A stretch of 64,000 bases of DNA from Ardenticatenales bacterium (lineage in GTDB: Bacteria; Chloroflexota; Anaerolineae; Epilineales; Epilineaceae). Shown here piece after piece: positions 57,456 to 64,000 of this stretch; position 1 is the stretch's first letter, and each line of letters begins with the position of its first letter. The position numbers and the translations under genes were made by a program. The stretch is from assembly GCA_020853525.1 (NCBI GenBank), contig JADYYS010000055.1, forward strand, positions 1 through 64,000. The letters are read 5' to 3'. The notes below the pieces were generated by a model. That model searched no databases and was not told the DNA's origin. It worked only from the letters and a program-made list of their open reading frames with translations.

Positions 57456-59767
57456 CGGTCGCCTCCTGAAAGCGTCTGCGCGTGTCGAACAAGGTCGATG
57501 AACTCACGCCGCCACCCGCCCTCGTCGCGGCCGAGGCCGCCCTCCGCAAGGTCGAGGACCATCCGCCAATCCGCGTCGCCGCTGTAGGGCGACCGGCGCA
57601 ACAGCATACCGAAGGCCGCGACGGATGCGGCGAACCGCCAGTCCTGATCCGCACCGCGCGCGCCCTCGCCCCGATCGACGAACGGGACGTCGCGCTCCGT
57701 GCTCACGGCCCCATCCGGCGCCTTCCAGCGGAGCTTCACCACTAGCAGCTCGCCGGACACGCCCCGAGCGGGCGGCGCACCACGCGCCGTGTCGTCGTCC
57801 GAACGACCCTGGTAGCGCAGCGGCACACCGTCGGCGCCGGGCAGCTCCTGATCGACCGGCACCACTTCGTACAGCGCCGTCACCGTGTGCCCCGCGCCGA
57901 TCTCGCCGCCGTCCTTCGTATCGTCCGCGAAGTCCTCGGCCGCCATCGCCCGGTTCTCGTAGCCGATCAGGCGGTAACCGGCCACCTGCGCCGGGTTGAA
58001 CTCGACCTGGACCTTCACGTCCTTTGCGATCGTGACGAGTGTCGCGTCCAACTCGTCGACGAGGGCTTTGTGGGCCTCGCGCTCGCCGTCGATGTAGGCG
58101 TAGTGACCGTTGCCCTTGTCGGCCAGCTGCTCGAGCTTGCCGTCCTGGAGGTTGCCCATCCCGAAGCCGAGGACGGTCAGAAACACGCCGGTCTGCGCCT
58201 CGGCGGTGATCACCTGCACCAGCTGATCGTCGCTCGTCACCCCGACGTTGAAGTCGCCGTCCGTGGCCAGGATCACGCGGTTCACGCCGCCGTCGATGAA
58301 GTTGCGCCGCGCGATCTCGTACGCCGTCAGGATCCCGGCCGCGCCGTTCGTCGAACCGCCGGCGTTCAGCCGCCGGATCCCGTCGATGATCGCGCCGCGC
58401 TCCGACCCCGGCGTCGATTCGAGCGCGATCCCGGCCTCGCCGGCGTACGTCACGATCGCGACCCGGTCGTCCCGCCGGAGCTGCTCGACCATGTCGGTCA
58501 TCGACCGCTGTACCAGCGGCAGCTTGTTGGGATCGCTCATCGACCCGCTGACGTCGATCAGGAACACCAGGTTCGCCGTCGGCCGCCGATCCGACTCGAC
58601 CTCGCGCCCCTTCAACGCCACCCGCACCAGCCGGTGCTCCGGCGCCCACGGCGCGGGGTGCGCGGCCACATCGACGGCGAACGGCATTTCGTCCCGCGTG
58701 CGGGGCGGCTCGTAGTCGTACGGGAAGTAGTTGATCAGCTCCTCGATCCGCACCGCCTCGGCCGGCGGCAGCTGGCCGCCGGTCAGGAAGCGCCGCGCGT
58801 TCGCGTAGCTGGCGGTGTCGACGTCGATGCCGAACGTCGAGAGCGGGGCGTCGGTGACACGCTGGAACGGGTTGTCGACGACGTTGTTGTAGCCTTCGCC
58901 GTTCGGTGGGTAGGGCGGGTAGGGCTCGGGGGTGGGGTAGCGCATGGGGGCGACGGCGGTGGCGTGGAGGTCGGGGGGGAGGTTGGGAATGGGCTGCGAG
59001 CTCCGGTCCTCGGGGGCCGCAGCCATGTCGTAGAGCCCATCGGACTCGGGCGCGATCTCCATCGCGCCGTGTGCGGCGGTAGGGGCAGCCGACTGTCGCA
59101 CGCTGGATCGCCCGTTCGGAGCGGCCGCGATGGCGGGAGCCTCAGCCAAGGGAGCCGCCGCGTCCGCCGAGAAGCTGGCGCCCGGAACCACTGCCGCCGC
59201 ACCCGCACTGTTCGACGCGTCGCCGGTCATCGCACGCAAGCTGTCGATCGCCCCAGAAGACATCCGTGCTTTGCGGTCGACGTTCTGCGACAGCGCACCA
59301 ATCCCCCGAGGCGACGTCAACAGCATCCCGGCGACGTAGCCCAACGGCAGCACGACCACCAGCAGCATCGCGACCGCGGCGAGCGATGAGCGAAGAAGAT
59401 AGGCCGTGCGACTCGGCCCGACGGGCCACCAGCGGGGAAGCTTGATCTCGAGCGTTCGATTGCGGCGCTCGGCAGCGCGCCGCACATCGGCCTGCTGCAC
59501 GTCGGTCAGTCCGGCGACGGTCGTCGCTTCCGCCTCCGCCGCCAGCGCCGCCGTGAGACCGACGGCCATCGCGCGGATCGCGTCGACTTCCCCAGCCAGC
59601 GCCGTGTCCCCCGCCAACGCCGCCTCCACCGCCGCTCGCCCGTCCGCGAGGTCATCGCCGTCGAGCTGGCCGAGGGCGTAGGCGGTGAGGCGGGCGTCGT
59701 CGGGGGCAAGGTGGGCGGGGCTGTTGAGGTCCAGGTTCTTCGGAAAGGTCGTCGGGATGTCGTCCAT
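57452..59767 (-). CDS. YfbK-like vWA membrane protein with anti-sigma-like N terminus
   Basis: 771 residues. Residues 25-75 (LTAYALGQLDGDDLADGRAA) look like an anti-sigma cytosolic region. A membrane helix at about 125-148. Beyond a disordered linker come a vWF_A-like N-terminal part (NPFQRVTDAPLSTFGIDVDTASYANARRFL), a vWA domain with MIDAS DVSGSMSDPNKL and the DUF3520 C-terminal domain (KDVKVQVEFNPAQVAGYRLI). E. coli YfbK shares this build. Starts at ATG 59767 with GAAGGAAG; first gene of the sigma cluster. Confidence 0.88.
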   Translation of the reverse strand: MDDIPTTFPKNLDLNSPAHLAPDDARLTAYALGQLDGDDLADGRAAVEAALAGDTALAGEVDAIRAMAVGLTAALAAEAEATTVAGLTDVQQADVRRAAERRNRTLEIKLPRWWPVGPSRTAYLLRSSLAAVAMLLVVVLPLGYVAGMLLTSPRGIGALSQNVDRKARMSSGAIDSLRAMTGDASNSAGAAAVVPGASFSADAAAPLAEAPAIAAAPNGRSSVRQSAAPTAAHGAMEIAPESDGLYDMAAAPEDRSSQPIPNLPPDLHATAVAPMRYPTPEPYPPYPPNGEGYNNVVDNPFQRVTDAPLSTFGIDVDTASYANARRFLTGGQLPPAEAVRIEELINYFPYDYEPPRTRDEMPFAVDVAAHPAPWAPEHRLVRVALKGREVESDRRPTANLVFLIDVSGSMSDPNKLPLVQRSMTDMVEQLRRDDRVAIVTYAGEAGIALESTPGSERGAIIDGIRRLNAGGSTNGAAGILTAYEIARRNFIDGGVNRVILATDGDFNVGVTSDDQLVQVITAEAQTGVFLTVLGFGMGNLQDGKLEQLADKGNGHYAYIDGEREAHKALVDELDATLVTIAKDVKVQVEFNPAQVAGYRLIGYENRAMAAEDFADDTKDGGEIGAGHTVTALYEVVPVDQELPGADGVPLRYQGRSDDDTARGAPPARGVSGELLVVKLRWKAPDGAVSTERDVPFVDRGEGARGADQDWRFAASVAAFGMLLRRSPYSGDADWRMVLDLAEGGLGRDEGGWRREFIDLVRHAQTLSGGDR

Positions 59768-59997
59768 GGAGGGCTTCCTTCTGCCGCGCAAGGCTGCGGG
59801 GCGATGTTGGGTGACCACTGAACGCACAACGCGGCGAGTTTCTTAGAAGCCGTTGCTATCATCGGGCCGTTGTCCGGTCGCCATCCCGGCGATGTCCCCT
59901 CGACAACATCGTCGACATCCGACGACATCCGACGACAACTGCCCGACTGTATCCGCACGACGGGCGTGCTCGCCCGCGCGAAAGGAAACCGCACCCA

Positions 59998-61440
59998 ATG
60001 ACCGCACCGACCCTCGTCGACGACTACAAGGTCCGCGACATCGCCCTCGCCGACTTCGGCCGCAAGGAGCTCGACATCGCCCAGCACGAGATGCCGGGGC
60101 TGATGGAGTGCCGCAAGCGCTACGGGCCGAGCAAGCCGCTGGCCGGCGCGCGGATCACGGGCTCGCTGCACATGACGATCCAGACGGCCGTACTCATCGA
60201 GACGCTCGTCGAGCTCGGCGCGGACGTCCGGTGGTCCAGTTGCAACATCTACAGCACGCAGGATCACGCGGCAGCCGCCATCGCCGCGGCGGGCGTTCCG
60301 GTGTTCGCGTGGAAGGGCGAGACGCTCGACGAGTACTGGTGGTGCCTCGAGCAGTCCCTGAAGTTCCCGAACCCGGCCGGCGGCGAGCCCCTCGGCCCGA
60401 CGCTGATCGTCGACGACGGCGGCGACGCGACGCTGTTCGCGCACCTGGGGTATCGCGCCGAGAAGGATCCCGGCAGCCTCGACAAGCCGGTGGGCTCGAA
60501 CGACGAAGAGGCGCTGATGAAGGCCCTCAAGCGCCTGCGCGCCGAGCTGCCGGGCTGGTGGGGGCGTGTGATCCCCGAGATCGTCGGCGTCAGCGAGGAG
60601 ACGACGACGGGCGTCCACCGGCTGCACCAGATGCTCGAGCGCGGCGAACTCCTCTTCCCGGCGATCAACGTCAACGACTCCGTCACGAAGAGCAAGTTCG
60701 ACAACCTGTACGGCTGCCGCGAGTCCCTCGTCGACGGGATCAAGCGGGCGACCGACGTGATGATCGCCGGCAAGACGGCCGTCGTCTGCGGCTTCGGCGA
60801 CGTCGGTAAGGGTTGCGCCGAGAGCCTGCGCAGCCTGGGGGCCAAGATCATCGTCACCGAGATCGACCCGATCTGCGCCCTGCAGGCCAAGATGGCCGGC
60901 TACGACGTCCTGACGGTCGAGGACACGCTCGGCACGGCCGATATCTACGTGACGGCCACCGGCTGCAAGGACGTGATCACCGTCGACCAGCTCTCGCGGA
61001 TGAAGGACCAGGCCATCGTCTGCAACATCGGCCACTTCGACAACGAGATCCAGGTCGAGGCGCTGGACGACTTCCCGGGCGTGACGACGACGATGATCAA
61101 GCCCGAGGAGGTCGGCGCCGTCGACAAGTACACCTTCCCGGACGGCCGGAGCATTTACATCCTGGCCAAGGGGCGCCTCGTCAACCTCGGCTGCGCCACC
61201 GGCCACCCGAGCTTCGTCATGTCCAACAGCTTCACGAACCAGGTCCTGGCCCAGCTCGACCTCTGGCAGAACCGCCGCCCGATCAGCCTCACCGTCCTGC
61301 CCAAGCACCTCGACGAGATGGTCGCCCGGATGCACCTTGGCAAGCTCGGCGTGAAGCTGACGACGCTCACGGGGGATCAGGCGTCGTACATGGGTGTGGA
61401 TGCGCAGGGGCCGTTCAAGGCGGAGGGGTATCGGTATTAG
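59998..61440 (+). CDS. ahcY: adenosylhomocysteinase
   Basis: 480 residues. Splits S-adenosylhomocysteine into adenosine and homocysteine. Substrate domain with [33 protein letters not shown], then NAD-binding [18 protein letters not shown] and C-terminal [19 protein letters not shown] and the KAEGYRY end. The catalytic Asp/Lys/Asn residues all appear present. 5' leader of about 140 bp has no clear SAH riboswitch. GAAAGGAAACC precedes ATG 59998. Ends in a hairpin repeat shared with the convergent protease gene. Confidence 0.96.
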   Translation: MTAPTLVDDYKVRDIALADFGRKELDIAQHEMPGLMECRKRYGPSKPLAGARITGSLHMTIQTAVLIETLVELGADVRWSSCNIYSTQDHAAAAIAAAGVPVFAWKGETLDEYWWCLEQSLKFPNPAGGEPLGPTLIVDDGGDATLFAHLGYRAEKDPGSLDKPVGSNDEEALMKALKRLRAELPGWWGRVIPEIVGVSEETTTGVHRLHQMLERGELLFPAINVNDSVTKSKFDNLYGCRESLVDGIKRATDVMIAGKTAVVCGFGDVGKGCAESLRSLGAKIIVTEIDPICALQAKMAGYDVLTVEDTLGTADIYVTATGCKDVITVDQLSRMKDQAIVCNIGHFDNEIQVEALDDFPGVTTTMIKPEEVGAVDKYTFPDGRSIYILAKGRLVNLGCATGHPSFVMSNSFTNQVLAQLDLWQNRRPISLTVLPKHLDEMVARMHLGKLGVKLTTLTGDQASYMGVDAQGPFKAEGYRY

Positions 61441-61447
61441 GGGGCGC

Positions 61448-61479
61448 AGTAGGGGCGAAGCAATTGCTTCGCCCCTACT
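61448..61479. terminator. perfect 32-bp palindrome, GTAGGGGC family
   Basis: A 16-bp arm AGTAGGGGCGAAGCAA is followed immediately by its exact complement (61464-61479). It lies 8 bp after the ahcY stop and 18 bp before the protease stop, so a hairpin could end both transcripts. There is no U tract, so classical intrinsic termination is doubtful. Confidence 0.6.
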
Positions 61480-61497
61480 CGGCGAACGGACGGGACG

Positions 61498-64000
61498 CTA
61501 TCGGCGATCCAGCCACACCGTCGGCATCGTCGCATCCCCGCCGAGCATCCCGTGCAGCGAGAGCGGCAGGTAGATCGTCGGCGGCTTCGGCGGCGCGGTG
61601 ACGGTCACCGTGCCGCCGACGTGGATCGGTGCCGCATCGGCGGACGGGTGGAGGACGATCGACACGTCGTAGTCGCCTTCCTTGGCGTATGCGTGGGCGA
61701 ACGTCGCCGTGGACGCCGACTGCGGCGACGAGAACGCCAACGTCTCGACGGCCTGCCCGTCACCCCAGTCGATCTCGGCACGGTCGACCATCGGCGGCTT
61801 GGCGAACGCCGGGAACGTGAGGCCCATCTCGAAGTCGGCGGCGTCGGACGTGGTGACGTCGATCTCGATCCCGGCCAGGTTCCGCGCCAGGAAGTTGAAC
61901 GTGTCCCCCAGCAGCCGCTCCCGCGTCACCGTCCGCTCGTCGTCCCCCTTTCCGACGCCCTCCAATCCGAAGCCCCAGAACATCGCGTTCCACGTAACGC
62001 CCGTGCCCGGGTGCTGCTGGCCCGCCACGTACGTGCCGACGACCTTCGTCTGCTCGGTCATCGACAGCGGGTTCACGCGGTCGACGGCCATCATGCCGGT
62101 GTACTGCCAGAGCGGGCGGGCGAGCGGGACGAGGTCGTCGATCGTCAGCTCCGCGTCCGGGATGTCGCCAAGGCCGGTGGTGCGTGAGCTGCTCGTGGTC
62201 GGGCGGTTGCCGTCCACGAGCCTGCCGGAGGCGAACGCGTACTGATTGCCGGCTGCCCCCTCGGGCGCCCGATCACCGGTGGACAGGTCGATCGGATAGC
62301 CGAACGGCGACCCGGCTTCGGCGCCGGCATTCGGCTCGAGGACGACGCTCACCGCGCTTTGGGCGGGTCGCTGCGGGTACGGGACGAGCAATCTGCCGGC
62401 GAGCGTTGCCGTGATCTCGGGCGTGAACCCGGTGAAGTACCGCATGATGCACAGTTCGCAGCCGACGTTCTGACTGTCGCCACCCGCCCACGTGAACGGG
62501 AATGTGTCCGGATAGTTGCGGCGGTTCGTGGCGTTGTCCGTCAGCCGGCTCGAGGTGTTGAGGAAGCGCCAGAAGTTCAGCGCGACGCCCTGGCCGCTGA
62601 TCAGCAAGTTACCGCCCCGCAGCATGTGGTTCAGGTACTGGTACATGCCCGGCAGGCTGACCTGATGGAACGACATCCGGCTCTCGTTCGTGTTCAGGAT
62701 CACGAGGTCGTGGCGCGACATCTCCGACAGCGGCGGATGGCTCGTTCGGATCGGCAACGAGCGGGTGCTCACCCGCCGCGACGGGTTGTCCAGCACCCAG
62801 ATGTCATACGTCAGGCCGGCGGCCTCGAGCGACTCGGTATAGATACGCGTGTGGTCCACCTTGCTGCCGTAGGCCCAGTCGACGATCAAGACGTTCCTGC
62901 GGTCCGCCGCGCGATCGACGAAGGCGTAGTACGGCACGCGGAGGCGATGCGTCTTGCCGCCGGCGTCGGTCTCGAGGACGATGTCGCCCCAGTGTTCGGT
63001 GGCGGCCACGCCGGCCGAAACGCTCAGCGCAGCGTCGAACGTCGCCGACGCACCCGGCTCGAGCGTCACCTCGCCCGGCGCGACGGTGACCGTGACCCCG
63101 GCGGTGCTCGCCGGGGCGACACGGACGTTCCAGGTGGCGGCGATCGTCAGGTCGCTCTCGACGGTGATGCTGATCGTCTTCGAGGCACCCTCGGTCACCT
63201 TCCCGTAGCTCAGCTTGGACGGCCACAGGAAGGCGCCGGGGTCGAGCGCGCCGGCGACGTCGAGACGGCCCGGGCCGCCCTCGCCGGGGATCGCCGGTCG
63301 CGGATCGAGCTCGTTGGCCCGCAGCGTCGGGCTCGACGTGTTGACGATCGCGCTGATGACCTGATCGACGGTCCAGTCCGGATGCACCGCCCGCAGCACG
63401 CCCACCGCGCCAGCGACGTGCGGCGTGGACATGCTCGTACCGGAGAGAGAGCTGACCGGGTAGAGGCGCTTGCGCGCCACCGCGTCCACGAAGATCCGGC
63501 TGGAAAGGATGTTCTCGCCGGGCGCCGCGACATCGGGCTTGATCTCCCAGTCCAGCCCAGGCCCCTGGCTGGCCGAAGCGGCGATGAAGTCCACCGGCTC
63601 GGCGCGCCCGCGGCCGATCGACCCGGCGATCGTCGCCGTGCCGTTCCCACCGCCGGCAAGCCACGCCACGAGCGAACGCCCGCCCGCCGCGCCGATCGCC
63701 GCCGCCGGGAGCGCCAGTTGGGACGGGTACTGGACGAGGCTGCCGCTGTCGGAGTACCCCGCGAATTGGGCGGATCGGCGATAGTACACGATCGCCTTGG
63801 CGCCGCTCTTCTGCATGTTGTCGGCGCGCACCGTTGCGCTGCAGTTGCCGGCGCCCTCCTGGTCGACGACGACGATCTTGCCGGACGCGCCGGTGTCCTG
63901 GCTGCATCCGCCGCCCGGCGCCAGGAAGAGCGGTCCGGAGAGGTCCTTCTGGATCGGCTCCCCACCCCGCGGCGCAGCGACGATCTGCGCCGCATCGGCC
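61498..64000 (-). CDS. secreted subtilisin-family protease, C-terminal part
   Basis: The 5' end lies outside the window; 834 codons are visible. Starting from a protease-associated (PA) domain (GKIVVVDQEGAGNC, ADNMQKSGAKAIVYYR), then the catalytic Ser in SSLSGTSMSTPHVAGA. The catalytic Asp and His must be further upstream. Beyond residue 200 there are beta-sandwich domains (Fn3/FIXG-like: TISITVESDL, LEPGASATFDAAL), a DUF-like region and a PKD-type domain (EIDWGDGQAVETLAF), ending in PPTIYLPLSLHG, a motif shared with other surface proteins here. Confidence 0.9.
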   Translation of the reverse strand, partial: ADAAQIVAAPRGGEPIQKDLSGPLFLAPGGGCSQDTGASGKIVVVDQEGAGNCSATVRADNMQKSGAKAIVYYRRSAQFAGYSDSGSLVQYPSQLALPAAAIGAAGGRSLVAWLAGGGNGTATIAGSIGRGRAEPVDFIAASASQGPGLDWEIKPDVAAPGENILSSRIFVDAVARKRLYPVSSLSGTSMSTPHVAGAVGVLRAVHPDWTVDQVISAIVNTSSPTLRANELDPRPAIPGEGGPGRLDVAGALDPGAFLWPSKLSYGKVTEGASKTISITVESDLTIAATWNVRVAPASTAGVTVTVAPGEVTLEPGASATFDAALSVSAGVAATEHWGDIVLETDAGGKTHRLRVPYYAFVDRAADRRNVLIVDWAYGSKVDHTRIYTESLEAAGLTYDIWVLDNPSRRVSTRSLPIRTSHPPLSEMSRHDLVILNTNESRMSFHQVSLPGMYQYLNHMLRGGNLLISGQGVALNFWRFLNTSSRLTDNATNRRNYPDTFPFTWAGGDSQNVGCELCIMRYFTGFTPEITATLAGRLLVPYPQRPAQSAVSVVLEPNAGAEAGSPFGYPIDLSTGDRAPEGAAGNQYAFASGRLVDGNRPTTSSSRTTGLGDIPDAELTIDDLVPLARPLWQYTGMMAVDRVNPLSMTEQTKVVGTYVAGQQHPGTGVTWNAMFWGFGLEGVGKGDDERTVTRERLLGDTFNFLARNLAGIEIDVTTSDAADFEMGLTFPAFAKPPMVDRAEIDWGDGQAVETLAFSSPQSASTATFAHAYAKEGDYDVSIVLHPSADAAPIHVGGTVTVTAPPKPPTIYLPLSLHGMLGGDATMPTVWLDRR

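Noticed and set aside
59840-59997. SAH riboswitch upstream of ahcY
   Set aside because: The conserved GAGGAGCG-type core is not seen; only a short CGACATC repeat and a weak hairpin are there.

Overview
The window looks like a contig from a high-GC bacterium, most plausibly a member of Chloroflexota (Anaerolineae/Ardenticatenia-like). That rests on inference from gene content: an atpZ-B-E-F-H-A-G-D-C operon with an enlarged a subunit and a short delta subunit, a PsrB-PsrC fusion, many secreted proteins with Thr-Pro linkers followed by a YLPL-type motif, FG-GAP and vWA surface proteins, a class 1B pyrD-pyrK pair, and frequent TATACT -10 boxes lying 6-8 nt from the start codon. No rRNA, tRNA, CRISPR array, integrase or transposase gene was found.

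Layout. 0.3-2.4 kb: secreted protein, ankyrin protein, trans-aconitate methyltransferase. 2.6-7.7 kb: molybdopterin oxidoreductase, diheme cytochrome c and TorD-like chaperone. Its likely Fe-S/membrane partner is 6 kb away at 13.4-15.0 kb. 7.8-13.4 kb: small enzymes and membrane proteins, ending in an ArsR-DUF2087 regulator pair. 15.0-17.6 kb: vWA surface protein and SDR, upstream of the Fe-S/NrfD gene. 17.7-20.0 kb: Fur/Zur-type regulator with a zinc/manganese-type ABC ATPase and permease but no binding protein. 20.0-27.4 kb: the full F1Fo ATP synthase operon, interrupted by fold-back repeats. 28.6-33.5 kb: HerA helicase, Mre11/SbcD-like nuclease, XseA and XseB in one tight array. 33.4-37.7 kb: pyrD, pyrK and a GDPD/FG-GAP surface protein. 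37.8-50.6 kb: a copper island. 50.9-55.1 kb: dnaG, a HugZ-like protein and a secreted putative glycosidase. 55.3-59.8 kb: ECF sigma factor between two membrane proteins with similar anti-sigma-like N termini. 60.0-64.0 kb: ahcY and the C-terminal part of a large secreted subtilase.

The copper island is the most interesting part. Five genes run leftwards as one operon: TauE/SafE-cupredoxin permease, two-domain HMA protein, Met-rich cupredoxin lipoprotein, CsoR, and a CopA ATPase fused to a cupredoxin. A divergent lipoprotein, a multicopper oxidase and a second P-type ATPase with an unusual CPD motif follow. Three GC-box sites resembling CsoR operators sit at the promoters. A small module with core C-H-x-M-x4-M-G-x-C occurs five times in three of the exported proteins and I do not recognise it. 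Next to the island, a thioredoxin-like lipoprotein has an in-frame TGA exactly where the first Cys of the C-x-x-C motif belongs, followed by a hairpin that fits the bacterial SECIS pattern, so it is probably a selenoprotein.

Another genome-level theme is a family of palindromic repeats whose GTAGGGGC edges supply the TAG stop codon of neighbouring genes (atpC, atpH, xseB), together with in-frame 9-bp tandem repeats inside several coding regions.
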